From Ferribacterium limneticum (GTDB taxonomy: Bacteria; Pseudomonadota; Gammaproteobacteria; Burkholderiales; Rhodocyclaceae), in NCBI RefSeq assembly GCF_020510585.1, contig NZ_CP075190.1, positions 2,540,001 to 2,604,000 of the forward strand: a DNA stretch of 64,000 nucleotides. Direction: 5' to 3'. The position numbers and the translations under genes were made by a program. This document shows, one piece after another, positions 42,835 to 51,502 of the stretch. The notes beneath the pieces were generated by a model. It saw nothing but the letters and a program-made list of their open reading frames with translations. It had not been told where the DNA came from and did not search any database. How positions within the stretch are numbered: the first letter of the stretch is position 1; every line of letters starts with the position of its first letter.

Positions 42835-44899
42835 CGGTAAGCGGCAGTGTGCTGCGCCCCCAGAGTGCCGGCTCTCGCGCGAACCGCGTGAGCAGGTCGG
42901 TAAAGTGTTCGGTGTCGAGCGGATGCGACAGCAGATAGCCCTGCAGATAGTCGCAGCCCAGACTCTGCAGGAATTCCAGCTGGGCGATGGTCTCGACACC
43001 CTCGGCGACGACCTTCAGTGACAGGCTGTGCGCCATCGCAACGATGGCGCGGACCAGCGCGGCCGCATCGGCGTCCTCACACAGAGGTGAAACGAAACTG
43101 CGATCGATCTTCAGGGTGTCGAACGAGAAGCGGCGGAGGTAACTGAGCGACGAATAGCCGGTGCCGAAGTCGTCGAGGCTGAAGCGCAGCCCCTGCGCGT
43201 GCAGTTTCCCGAGCACCGTGTTGATCTGCTGATGGTCGTCGAGCAGAATATTTTCGGTGATCTCGAGTTCGAGCATCTGCGCCGGCAGCAAGTTGTCATC
43301 GAGGACGCTACGAATCAGCAGCTCGAGATCCTCGCGTAACTGCACTCGCGAGATGTTCACCGCGACGTAGCCCGGCGCCAGCCCTGCATCCATCCAGCGG
43401 CGCAACTGCCGGCCGGCCTCGCGCAGCACCCACTCGCCGATCGCGACGATCTGGCCGGTGCTCTCGGCGATCGGGATGAATGTCGCCGGACCGATGAAGC
43501 CCCGTTCCGGATGCAGCCAGCGCAACAGCACCTCGGCGCCGACATAGGCGCCGTCCCCAGCGCGGAAGATCGGCTGGAACGCGAGATGAAGTTCGCCGCG
43601 CGCGAGAACCTTGTTCAGATCCTGCTCGAGTTGCAGGCGCTCGCGCACCTGCGCGTTCATTTCCGCGGTGAAGAAACAGATCGACGTCCGCCCGGGCTTC
43701 TTCGCCTGGTACATGGCGTTGTCAGCATTGGCCATCAAGGCCTCGACCGTCTCGCCGTCGTCCGGATAGAGCGCGATGCCGATGCTGCAATGCACGATCA
43801 CTTCGCGCCCGTCCAGAGCGACCGGTTCAGAAACCGCCTCGAGCAATCTGCCGGCGACGTCTCGCGCATCGCCTGCCTGACCGAGCCGCGGCAGCAGCAC
43901 CAGGAACTCGTCCCCGCCGAGGCGCGCCAGTGTGTCCTCATTGCGCAGACACGAGCGGATGTGGGTACTGACCTTCCCCAGCAAGCGATCGCCGGCGGCG
44001 TGTCCCATCGTGTCGTTGACAATTTTGAAGTCGTCCAGATCGATGATCATCAAGGCAAAACGCTGCTGCTGGCGGTGCGCCGAGTGAATCTCCTGCTGCA
44101 GCCGCTCGACCCCTAGCAAGCGGTTCGGCTGCGCGGTCAACGAATCGTAGTTGGCCTGATAGTGCAGCTTCGCCTGCTCGCGCTGGATCTCGAGCGTCAT
44201 CTCGTTAAAGGTTTCAGCGAGGCGCCCGAGCTCGTCCCCATTCGTTACCGGAACGAGCGTGAATTCCCCCCGGCCCAGATCCTGCGAGACCTTGATCAGA
44301 CGCTGCACCGGGTGCATCACGTTGTACTTGAACACCAGGTAGATTGCAGCGCTCAGGAACAGGATGATTGCCGCATAGATGCTGAACTGCTCCACCAACT
44401 GTTCGCGTGCCTTGGCCGTCAGCGCCTCGCGGCTCATGCCGACCCGCAGGCGGCCGAGTTGGCGCCCGTCGTGGACAATCGGAACATCAGTCGGGATCAC
44501 GCCGGGCAGCTGTGCGAGCTGCTCTATCAGCCGCTGCAATTGTGGCGGCTGCAGGTGATCCGGCGCTGGGCCGGCCACGCCGAGGCTGGTACGGACGTAC
44601 AGGTCGCCACCATTTACATACGATGTCAGCGGCCGGTCGTCGTTGTCGACAATCACGCCATAGACGACGTCACGCTGCCGGCTGACCTCGCGTGCGTAAT
44701 CATTGAGCGTCAGAAAATCGAGCCCGAGGATCGCTTCGGGGCTGATCAGGGCGATCAGATGACCCAGCACGCGGCCGCGCTCGTTGAGTTCCTGCTCCAG
44801 AATGCGATTCTGGCTGTGCAGGAAGAAATAGGCGTTGAGCGCCAGCGTGACCGAGAGGATTCCGGCCACCATGAGGATGAACTTGCTAGCCAGGCGCAA
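42827..44899 (-). CDS. GGDEF/EAL cyclic-di-GMP enzyme with periplasmic sensor region
   Basis: 690 aa. Two membrane helices (FILMVAGILSVTLALNAYFF and FSIYAAIILFLSAAIYLVFK) bracket a periplasmic sensor of about 135 residues, followed by HAMP about 195-245. GGDEF domain about 255-415 has the intact LARLGGDEFLVLLP. EAL domain about 430-680 reads EVLLRW (Ala to Val in the signature) with the catalytic set preserved: NISRVQLRED, ELEITENILL, LDDFGTGYSSLSYL, LKIDRSFV and VAEGVE. It probably both makes and breaks c-di-GMP or is biased to one. It starts 15 bases after the binding-protein gene, which is likely its ligand-sensing partner. Confidence 0.93.
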   Translation of the reverse strand: MRLASKFILMVAGILSVTLALNAYFFLHSQNRILEQELNERGRVLGHLIALISPEAILGLDFLTLNDYAREVSRQRDVVYGVIVDNDDRPLTSYVNGGDLYVRTSLGVAGPAPDHLQPPQLQRLIEQLAQLPGVIPTDVPIVHDGRQLGRLRVGMSREALTAKAREQLVEQFSIYAAIILFLSAAIYLVFKYNVMHPVQRLIKVSQDLGRGEFTLVPVTNGDELGRLAETFNEMTLEIQREQAKLHYQANYDSLTAQPNRLLGVERLQQEIHSAHRQQQRFALMIIDLDDFKIVNDTMGHAAGDRLLGKVSTHIRSCLRNEDTLARLGGDEFLVLLPRLGQAGDARDVAGRLLEAVSEPVALDGREVIVHCSIGIALYPDDGETVEALMANADNAMYQAKKPGRTSICFFTAEMNAQVRERLQLEQDLNKVLARGELHLAFQPIFRAGDGAYVGAEVLLRWLHPERGFIGPATFIPIAESTGQIVAIGEWVLREAGRQLRRWMDAGLAPGYVAVNISRVQLREDLELLIRSVLDDNLLPAQMLELEITENILLDDHQQINTVLGKLHAQGLRFSLDDFGTGYSSLSYLRRFSFDTLKIDRSFVSPLCEDADAAALVRAIVAMAHSLSLKVVAEGVETIAQLEFLQSLGCDYLQGYLLSHPLDTEHFTDLLTRFAREPALWGRSTLPLTDG

Positions 44900-44914
44900 C
44901 GGCGCTCTCCGTGG

Positions 44915-45868
44915 TCAGTGCGGAATGACCATCGCCGGCATGACCTTGCGGATGATGCGGCGGTGCGGATCGTAGTCGACATCGCTCGCCGCACCGAAGC
45001 CGGTCATCTCGGCGCGAGTGAGGATCGCACGCCCCTCCTCGCTTGCCTTCAGTCCCACCAGCAGCACCTGGATGCGCGCGCTGAGCGCCTTCGGCATGTC
45101 CTTGCGAACCGCCCACGGCAGGTGCAGCAACCGCTCTGTCATGCCAAGATGCGTGACCGTGCTGGTATCCATCGCGTTACGCACCACCGGCAGATCGATC
45201 AGGATGTCGCCGGCCCCGCTCGCATCGGCCTTTCCGTGGAACAGCGAAATCAGCGAATTCGGTGGATTCTTCGAGAACACAGTCTCGTAGTCGGTGGGCT
45301 GCAACCCCGCCTGCAACAACAGATAGCTTGGCAGGATGTAGCTCATCATCGCGTCTGTGCCGCCGCCGAACACGATCTTGCGTCCGCGCAGTTGCTCGAT
45401 CGCACTGATGCCGCTGTCCTTGCGCACGTAGAGTGCCCCGGCCACAGTACCGAGGCCGAACTCCTCATTGTGAGCGATGACCCGGTACTTGTCGGCAGAG
45501 CGGACGTAGTGGAACTGGTTGTAGTGGACAATATCGAAGCGCCTTTGCTCGACACCTTCCCAGAACGCGTCGAAATCCTTCGCAGTGACGAGCCGGACCT
45601 CGCGGCCGAGCTCGCGGCTGAGGTACGCGGCCAGCGGCGCATAAAGTTCGGTGGTCAGCGTGGCATGACGACGCGGGAATATTCCCATCACCAGCGGCGC
45701 ATCAGCAGCCCGGGCGGCGGGAATTGCCTGCTCGGCCAGTGTCATGCCAAGCGTCGCCAGCAGTCCAAGCACGACGCGACGACGAGCGGGATTCCCGACC
45801 GCATAACCGCTTCGTGTCAGCCTATCGGACTTCTTGGCCGCCACTATGTCTTTCGTTATATCGATCAT
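44915..45868 (-). CDS. PhnD-like periplasmic oxyanion-binding protein
   Basis: 317 aa from the ATG at 45868; a TTG at 45904 is the longer option. The export signal has a twin-Arg-like RRRVVLGLLATLGMTLAEQA. The mature protein follows the PhnD/PtxB family: PLVMGIFPRRHATLTTELYA, LSRELGREVRLVTAKDFDAF, FDIVHYNQFHYV, LRGRKIVFGGGTDAMMSYIL. No ABC ATPase or permease gene is nearby, so it probably presents a ligand to the GGDEF/EAL sensor instead of feeding a transporter. The pairing of PhnD-like proteins with diguanylate cyclases is seen elsewhere. The ligand may be phosphite, phosphonate or a sulfur oxyanion. Confidence 0.85.
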   Translation of the reverse strand: MIDITKDIVAAKKSDRLTRSGYAVGNPARRRVVLGLLATLGMTLAEQAIPAARAADAPLVMGIFPRRHATLTTELYAPLAAYLSRELGREVRLVTAKDFDAFWEGVEQRRFDIVHYNQFHYVRSADKYRVIAHNEEFGLGTVAGALYVRKDSGISAIEQLRGRKIVFGGGTDAMMSYILPSYLLLQAGLQPTDYETVFSKNPPNSLISLFHGKADASGAGDILIDLPVVRNAMDTSTVTHLGMTERLLHLPWAVRKDMPKALSARIQVLLVGLKASEEGRAILTRAEMTGFGAASDVDYDPHRRIIRKVMPAMVIPH

Positions 45869-46084
45869 CCTAGAAGTATCGCCGTGCTTTTCGACTAATG
45901 TCAATCAAGAATGCCATTTGGAAACGACACTCTTCCGCGCAGCAACATCGCCGAAAGCTCAAGACAGGCCATAGTTTGCTATGGCTGACTGCGCCCTCCC
46001 CTCGAAGGCAACAAAGGGAATGCCTAGGCCATTGCCAAAGAAATCTAGCAGAGCAAGCTTGGTATACAAGATGGCGTACACAAC

Positions 46085-46109
46085 AAAAAAGCGCCCCGAA
46101 AGGCGCTTT
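46085..46109 (-). terminator. terminator after tRNA-Ser
   Basis: On the minus strand AAAGCGCC, a six-base loop and GGCGCTTT are followed by TTTTTG, 15 bases after the tRNA CCA end. Confidence 0.88.
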
Positions 46110-46123
46110 AATTGGTGTGTTCT

Positions 46124-46214
46124 TGGCGGAGGAGGCGGGATTCGAACCCGCGGTAGGGGATTACCCTACACACGCTTTCCAGGCGTGCGACTTAAACCAC
46201 TCATCCACCCCTCC
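46124..46214 (-). tRNA. tRNA-Ser (anticodon GGA)
   Basis: The minus strand reads GGAGGGGTGGATGAGTGG at the 5' end, anticodon stem-loop CACGCCTGGAAAGCGTG (loop CTGGAAA, anticodon GGA), a long class II variable arm (TGTAGGGTAATCCCCTACC), the T-loop GGGTTCGAATCCC and acceptor CTCCTCC-G-CCA with CCA encoded. Acceptor pairing GGAGGGG/CTCCTCC is intact with one G-T pair. It reads UCC/UCU. Its 3' end faces the SulP/cytochrome operon, the side where integrative elements usually insert. No integrase or repeat of the tRNA 3' end was noticed. Confidence 0.97.
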
Positions 46215-46249
46215 GGAAGCCGCGCATTGTAGCAGAAGAGGCTAATTGG

Positions 46250-46519
46250 TCAAACAAACTTTCGGAGTAAAGCGAGTCCTAGCCAGAGTATCAGGACGAT
46301 GACCAAGGTGAAGATGCCGACAAGAAGATTGCTCGCGGAACGTGGTAGAACGGTGGCAACAATCCGGCGCGGCGGCGCAGTGATAAGAGCAAACAGTTGA
46401 TAGACCCGATTGCCTGCCCGCTGTCGTCCAGCAATCAGGTACAAAACCCCTTGGCCGAGAAGGCACAGGCCCAGCATTTCGACAATCGCCCGCAGCGCGC
46501 TGATCAGAAAAAGGCTCAC
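46250..46519 (-). CDS. small membrane protein of unknown function
   Basis: 89 aa with two hydrophobic segments (VEMLGLCLLGQGVLYLIAG and LLVGIFTLVIVLILWLGLAL) separated by a basic loop (PPRRIVATVLPR). It begins nine bases after the DUF4212 gene stop and is likely the last gene of the symporter operon. No enzyme motif. I recognise no named family. Confidence 0.75.
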   Translation of the reverse strand: MSLFLISALRAIVEMLGLCLLGQGVLYLIAGRQRAGNRVYQLFALITAPPRRIVATVLPRSASNLLVGIFTLVIVLILWLGLALLRKFV

Positions 46520-46528
46520 GTCAGGCGC

Positions 46529-46780
46529 TCAGTCGTTCTCAACACCAAATTCGGCGTCGAGTTGTTTCATCTGCCGGTTATACCACCAGATGATCAACAA
46601 ATAGAGGACCAAGGCGCCTTGAGCGGCCATGTAGAAACCAAGCGGAAAGCCAAGAATGACAATCTCGTTGATCGTCCGGGCGAACCAGGTCAAGCCAAAG
46701 GTTATAAGCATCCAGAACAAAATGAGGGCAAAGGTCAAGCGCCGTGTTTTACGCCAGTGAAGATCGGCTTTTGATATCAC
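46529..46780 (-). CDS. DUF4212 small subunit of a sodium:solute symporter
   Basis: 83 aa from a GTG at 46780, which overlaps the symporter stop (GTGA) and has GGAG seven bases upstream. A longer frame to 46927 would overlap the symporter gene and is rejected. Pattern ADLHWRKTRRLTFALILFWM, then FGLTWFARTINEIVILGFPLG and AAQGALVLYLLIIWWYNRQM gives two membrane helices. This is the small partner of VC_2705-type symporters. It has the same order and coupling as in many proteobacteria. Confidence 0.9.
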   Translation of the reverse strand: MISKADLHWRKTRRLTFALILFWMLITFGLTWFARTINEIVILGFPLGFYMAAQGALVLYLLIIWWYNRQMKQLDAEFGVEND

Positions 46781-48813
46781 AGTCCATCTCCGTTCCGGAA
46801 ACGGATGGTAGTGAGGAAGCTGGCGGCCCGAGGATCCGGTTTGGTGACCAGACTGACCAAGATGATCGTTATAAAACCGGCCACAACGCCAAACAGGCCG
46901 CCGGACGTCGATTGAATGTGAAACCACGGTTCCATGCCAAAGCCGCTTATCCCAAGCATGGGGATGCTGTCGAATTCGACGCGAATGATGTAATAAATCG
47001 ACAAAACAATACCGACCACCATGCCGGCCAACGCCCCGGCGCGGGTCGCCCTTTCCCAGAAGATGCCCAGCACGAGAGCCGGGAAGAAGGCAGACCCGGC
47101 AATGGAAAAGGCCCAGGAAACCATGGAGAGGATAGTCCCGGGTTTTTGGGCGGCGACCGTGGCGGCGAGAATGGCGACCACCAGCAACATCGATTTCGAG
47201 ATGACCAGCCGGAACTGGGTCGAAGCATCGGGACGGAAGATGCGGTAATAAACATCGTGCGACAGGGAACTGGTAATGGTCAGCAACAGGCCGTCGGCAG
47301 TGGATAGTGCGGCAGCCAGGCCACCGGCCGCGACCAGGCCGGAAACCACATAGGGCATGCCGGCTATTTCCGGCGTGGCGAGCACAATAACGTCGGGGTT
47401 CAGCGATAGTTCAGCCAGCTGCAGGATACCGTCGGCGTTGATGTCCTCGATGCTGACCAGTCCGATCTTGGCCCAGGCGGCCACCCAGCCGGGCAATTTG
47501 GTAATGGGGATTTCGGCCAGATGGGACAGCACCTCGTATTTGGCAAAGACCGCATAGGCTGGCGCGGTGATGTAGAGCAGCAGGATAAACAACAGCGACC
47601 AGAATACCGATTCGCGGGCCTGGCGAACGGTGGGCGTCGTGTAGTAGCGGGTCAGCACATGCGGCAAAGCGGCCGTGCCGACAGTCAGGCAAAAGATCAG
47701 CGCGAGAAAATTGACGCGCATGATGTCCTGTTCCTCGACCGTCTCGCCGGGAAAAGCCTCGGCGTGATGAATGGGGGTTTTGCTGCGCTCAACTGCCGTA
47801 AACATTGCGTTTTCCCAGCGCCCCCTCGCCTGGTCCGGATCGTGGGGCAAATCCCGGTACAGCCGCTCGAGCGCCACAATATCCTTCATCTGGGCATCGC
47901 TGGCCTTGAGCTGATTGATCTGCGCCGATAGCTGTTCGCGTTCGAAATTCAGCGACTGCGGCAACTGCATGATCTTCTGGGCGTAAAGATCAGCCCGCTC
48001 ACGATAGAGTTCACGGACTTCCACTTCGACCGGGCTCTCGAACAAGCGGTTTTCCAGCTGGGTGACTTGCTGGAGAACCTGACCATAGACAAGCTGTGGC
48101 ACCGGATTGCCAGTGACGTTGTAGGACAGGATGGCAACCGGCGTAATGTAGGCGACGATCAGGATCAGGTACTGGGCGACTTGAGTCCACGTTACGGCTC
48201 GCATACCGCCGAGAAACGAGCAAACAAGAATGCCGGCGAGGCCAACAAAGACACCGATCTCGAATTGCAGGCTGACAAAGCGGCTGGTGATGACGCCAAC
48301 GCCGTAGATTTGGGCCACGACGTAAACGAAGGAAGCGAGGATGGCCGCCGCGACGGCGACCAGACGAATCGCATTGCCGCCATAGCGCGCGCCAAGAAAG
48401 TCGGGAATGGTGTACTGACCAAAGCGCCGCAGATAGGGGGCAAGCAGTAGCCCAACCAGCACGAAGCCGCCGGTCCAACCGATGACATAGGCCAGCCCCT
48501 GAAACCCCGAGAGGTAAAGGGTACCGGCCAGACCGATGAAGGAGGCGGCGCTCATCCAGTCGGCACCGGTCGCCATGCCGTTGAAGAAGGCCGGCACGCG
48601 ACGACCGGCAACGTAGTACTCCGAGACATCGGAGGTCCGGCAGACGATGCCGATCAGCGCGTACATCGAAATGGTAAAAAACAGGAAGGCATAGCCAATC
48701 CAGCGCGGCGGCATGCCATGTTGTTCGAGAACAGCCAGCGCCCCGATGAACGAAAAGAAGCCACCGGTGTAATACAGGTAGTAGCGCTGCAGTCTGGTCA
48801 GGGAAGCTAGCAT
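46777..48813 (-). CDS. sodium:solute symporter, VC_2705 subfamily (acetate/carboxylate uptake likely)
   Basis: 678 aa, about 13 membrane segments. SSS motifs: YYVAGRRVPAFFNGMATGAD, LAYVIGWTGGFVLVGLLLAP, FLGARYGGNAIRL, ALSTADGLLLTITSSLSHDV and FWERATRAGALAGMVVG. A cytoplasmic insertion of about 110 residues (LENRLFESPVEVEVRELYRE and following, partly coiled-coil) is characteristic of this subfamily and absent from ActP. A DUF4212 subunit follows. The substrate is probably acetate or a related carboxylate because acs and a CrbS-like kinase are in the same region; this is inferred. It starts eight bases after the exonuclease-like gene. Confidence 0.88.
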   Translation of the reverse strand: MLASLTRLQRYYLYYTGGFFSFIGALAVLEQHGMPPRWIGYAFLFFTISMYALIGIVCRTSDVSEYYVAGRRVPAFFNGMATGADWMSAASFIGLAGTLYLSGFQGLAYVIGWTGGFVLVGLLLAPYLRRFGQYTIPDFLGARYGGNAIRLVAVAAAILASFVYVVAQIYGVGVITSRFVSLQFEIGVFVGLAGILVCSFLGGMRAVTWTQVAQYLILIVAYITPVAILSYNVTGNPVPQLVYGQVLQQVTQLENRLFESPVEVEVRELYRERADLYAQKIMQLPQSLNFEREQLSAQINQLKASDAQMKDIVALERLYRDLPHDPDQARGRWENAMFTAVERSKTPIHHAEAFPGETVEEQDIMRVNFLALIFCLTVGTAALPHVLTRYYTTPTVRQARESVFWSLLFILLLYITAPAYAVFAKYEVLSHLAEIPITKLPGWVAAWAKIGLVSIEDINADGILQLAELSLNPDVIVLATPEIAGMPYVVSGLVAAGGLAAALSTADGLLLTITSSLSHDVYYRIFRPDASTQFRLVISKSMLLVVAILAATVAAQKPGTILSMVSWAFSIAGSAFFPALVLGIFWERATRAGALAGMVVGIVLSIYYIIRVEFDSIPMLGISGFGMEPWFHIQSTSGGLFGVVAGFITIILVSLVTKPDPRAASFLTTIRFRNGDGL

Positions 48814-48821
48814 CCGGGTTT

Positions 48822-49487
48822 CTAGTGGGTGCGCCGCAGGAAGCTGCTGGCCCGCGATTCGTCGATCAAATGAGCTGCCGTGTCGATCTGCTTACCCACC
48901 GCGCGAACCGTCAGCATCTGGAAAATGCGCGCCAGCAGCAGCGTGTTGGTCATGGCATCACGCCGCCCAGTACCGGCATCGAGGCCAAAGACCTCGATCC
49001 AGTGATCGAACGGCATCACGGAATCGCCCTTGTCCTCGAACATCGACGGCATCAGCCAGGCCAGATCGACCCACTGTGGCTGGAAATCGACGCCCAGCCG
49101 CTCCTTGAAGGCACGTTGCAGGAAGCCGCCGACGTAGGGAATGTGATAAGTGACCAGTGGCGCCTTGGCGGCAAATAGCAAAAATGCCGTTAATTCCCGG
49201 TCGACCGTGGAACCCTCGCCGTCCAGCGTCGAAAAATCGACGTAGAAGGTGTCGTCCGGCTGGATGGCACCCTTCCACACCGAGCTGGCCGCGATGCCGA
49301 GCAATTGGTCGCTTTCGGGATTCGAGCCACTGCTGACGATGTCGACTACGACGTAGCGGGTGTGAAAGTGCAGATCGTCGAGCGGCGGTGCCTTGCTGGC
49401 GCGCCAGACTTCGAGCGACGCCCGCACGTCATCTGGCAGATTGGCCGGCGCGCTGCCCCGGAACAGAAATTTCTTGAGGCCGAGCAT
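48822..49487 (-). CDS. degenerate DnaQ-like 3'-5' exonuclease homologue
   Basis: 221 aa with the RNase H-like exonuclease outline but most catalytic residues missing. Exo I reads VVVDIVSSGSNPESDQLLGI (Asp kept, usual Glu replaced by Val). Exo II reads LVTYHIPYVGGFL (Asp replaced). Exo III reads GRRDAMTNTLLLARIF (His replaced by Arg and Asp by Asn). It is therefore probably not a nuclease but a binding or regulatory protein. It sits three bases after the CBS/DUF294 gene and eight bases before the symporter. The window also has an intact DnaQ domain, in the fusion protein at 52555-54726. Confidence 0.8.
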   Translation of the reverse strand: MLGLKKFLFRGSAPANLPDDVRASLEVWRASKAPPLDDLHFHTRYVVVDIVSSGSNPESDQLLGIAASSVWKGAIQPDDTFYVDFSTLDGEGSTVDRELTAFLLFAAKAPLVTYHIPYVGGFLQRAFKERLGVDFQPQWVDLAWLMPSMFEDKGDSVMPFDHWIEVFGLDAGTGRRDAMTNTLLLARIFQMLTVRAVGKQIDTAAHLIDESRASSFLRRTH

Positions 49488-49489
49488 GG

Positions 49490-51502
49490 TTATTGCACCT
49501 GGTAATCGAGTTTGAGGCGCGTCTGGATCTTGCGGGCTTGCCGGAAGGATTCCTTGAGGATGCGGCGGTCCAGCTCATTGAGCGTATCCGGATCGATCAG
49601 GTTGTCGCCCTGGGTGCCCGGTTCGCCTTCGAGGTACTGATGCTGCAGGCGCAGCAACTGGATGAAGTTGAGCCCTTCGAGCACGGCATTGATCTCGTCG
49701 CTGCGGATCGACAGCCGCTGCGCGGCCAGCCGCAGGCGCTGGATCGAATTGGTGTTGTGCACGCCGCTGGCCATGGCGTAAATGCGGGCAACGTCGACAA
49801 AGATGCGCGAGCCGTATTTCTTGAGATCGATCTTGCCCGGATGGCCTGGTTCGAGGTCGGTCAGGAAATCGCGAATCTTGCCGAGTGGCGGTTCGACGTC
49901 GAGCGCATTTTTGGCCATGGCGCGCAGGAACATCGGGTTGGATGCCGTCTGCGCCAGCAGGTGGCGGCGCATCGCGTCGGCCAATTCCGACTTGCCGTAG
50001 AGCGCCCGGAAATCGAAGAAAATGGTGGCGTTGAGCAGCGCATCGGGTTGCGGCATGCGTATCCAGTTGCTGAACTGGTCTTTCCATTCCTCAAGCGTCA
50101 GACACCATTGCGGATTGCTCGCCATGATGTTGCCCTTGCACAGCGGAAAGCCGACGCGGTCGAGGTCGTTGTTGACGTCGAGGGCATAGGCGAGAAAACG
50201 TTTTTTCAGGGCGTCGACCGCAACACCTTCCGGCGGCGCGAAGACGATGCCGTTATCCTGGTCCGTGCTGAAGGTCTGCTCGTCGCGGCCTTCCGAACCG
50301 AAGGCCAGCCAGGCCCATTCGATGCCGTCGAAATTGTGCTTTTCCAGATTGAGCTGGATGACGCGACGAGTCAGCGCGTCGTTGAGCGCCGAGATGAACT
50401 GGGTCAGTTGCTCGGCCCCGACCCCCTGGGCCAGCATGTTGAACGATAGCTGGCGCACATCGGCGGCCGCCTGCTGCAAGGCCTCGACATTGTGGGCGCT
50501 ATCGATGGACTGGCGAATCTGGCGCAAGCCGACACGCTGCAGCGAGAACAGGTCGCGCTCCGAAACGACGCCGGTCAGCTTGCCTTCGGCATCGGTGACC
50601 AGCACGTGACGAATCCCATGCGTCGCCATGGCGAACATCGCATCGTAGGCCGTGGCATGTTCTTCGAGCATGAACGGATTGGGCGACATCGCCTGGCTAA
50701 CCGGTGTGCTTAGTGGCAGCTCGGCGAGAACGACACGATCGAGCAGGTCCGTCCGGGTGAAGACACCAACGGCCTTGCGGTCGTCACCGGCAACAACCAG
50801 CGAGCCGACACCGGCTTTCGACATGGTTTCCAGCGCGGAGCGCAACGGCGTTTCCGGCGAGACAGTGATCGGCGAGCGGGAACCGATGCCGGCCAGCGGC
50901 GAATTGAGCGTCTGCTGCTCGCTGGCGCGCTGGGAAAACTGAAGTTGCAACTGGCGCCGCGACTGGTCGAGCAGGCTGGCGATGTAGCGCGTGCAGAACA
51001 GGTTGAATTCCGGGCTGGAGCTCAGCAAGGCCAGGAAATCTTCAGCTGGCAATTGGTAGCAGAAGGTATCTTCAACGGCCGTGTACAGATTGGTCGATGG
51101 CCGGCCGGCCGTCACGGCACCGATCGGGAAGCTCTCGCCGGCGCCGAGGCTGAGGATCGAGTATTCGGTGACGGTCACTTCGCCGGCCTGACGCGCCTGC
51201 ACCTTGCCCGATTCAATGAGGTAGAAAAAACGGACCTTGCCGGAATCCGGCCCGACGATCTCGCTGCCGGCAGCATAAAAAACAATCTGCGCCTTTTCGG
51301 CGAAACGCTGCAGGGCATCGGGTTGCATCTTGTTGAACGGCGCGTGGTTGCGCAGGAAGGCCTGCGTATTGCCGGCCATTCGCTTGCGCCCATCCTGACG
51401 CAGCGACATTTCTACCTGGCCGACGGCCTGTTCTTGTACTTGTTCTTTTTCCTGCCCAGTTTGCTGTTGCGTAGTCACGACAACCTCGTTTTTAGAGTGC
51501 AT
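49490..51502 (-). CDS. cNMP-binding/CBS/DUF294 nucleotidyltransferase-like protein
   Basis: 670 aa: a charged Gln/Glu-rich start, a cyclic-nucleotide-binding-like domain about 50-180 (FYAAGSEIVGPDSGKVRFFY), a CBS pair about 205-330 (LRSALETMSKAGVGSLVVAG, MATHGIRHVLVTDAEGKLTG), and a DUF294 nucleotidyltransferase core about 345-480 with GSEGRDEQTFSTDQDNGIVF (GS motif and Asp-x-Asp), then the DUF294 C-terminal domain to LKLDYQVQ. Such proteins resemble the GlnD-type transferase fold and accompany acetate transport genes in pseudomonads. The start overlaps the upstream paralogue by 11 bases. It may sense adenylate or cNMP levels and modify a partner; this is inferred. Confidence 0.9.
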   Translation of the reverse strand: MHSKNEVVVTTQQQTGQEKEQVQEQAVGQVEMSLRQDGRKRMAGNTQAFLRNHAPFNKMQPDALQRFAEKAQIVFYAAGSEIVGPDSGKVRFFYLIESGKVQARQAGEVTVTEYSILSLGAGESFPIGAVTAGRPSTNLYTAVEDTFCYQLPAEDFLALLSSSPEFNLFCTRYIASLLDQSRRQLQLQFSQRASEQQTLNSPLAGIGSRSPITVSPETPLRSALETMSKAGVGSLVVAGDDRKAVGVFTRTDLLDRVVLAELPLSTPVSQAMSPNPFMLEEHATAYDAMFAMATHGIRHVLVTDAEGKLTGVVSERDLFSLQRVGLRQIRQSIDSAHNVEALQQAAADVRQLSFNMLAQGVGAEQLTQFISALNDALTRRVIQLNLEKHNFDGIEWAWLAFGSEGRDEQTFSTDQDNGIVFAPPEGVAVDALKKRFLAYALDVNNDLDRVGFPLCKGNIMASNPQWCLTLEEWKDQFSNWIRMPQPDALLNATIFFDFRALYGKSELADAMRRHLLAQTASNPMFLRAMAKNALDVEPPLGKIRDFLTDLEPGHPGKIDLKKYGSRIFVDVARIYAMASGVHNTNSIQRLRLAAQRLSIRSDEINAVLEGLNFIQLLRLQHQYLEGEPGTQGDNLIDPDTLNELDRRILKESFRQARKIQTRLKLDYQVQ

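Noticed and set aside
45981-46232. 83-codon plus-strand frame over the tRNA
   Set aside because: It is a translation of the complement of tRNA-Ser, a well-known false gene call.
49188-49212. Repeat-like CCCGGTCGACCGTGG in the degenerate exonuclease gene, and a similar site near 30381
   Set aside because: The core has mismatches and the residues fit the surrounding protein families.
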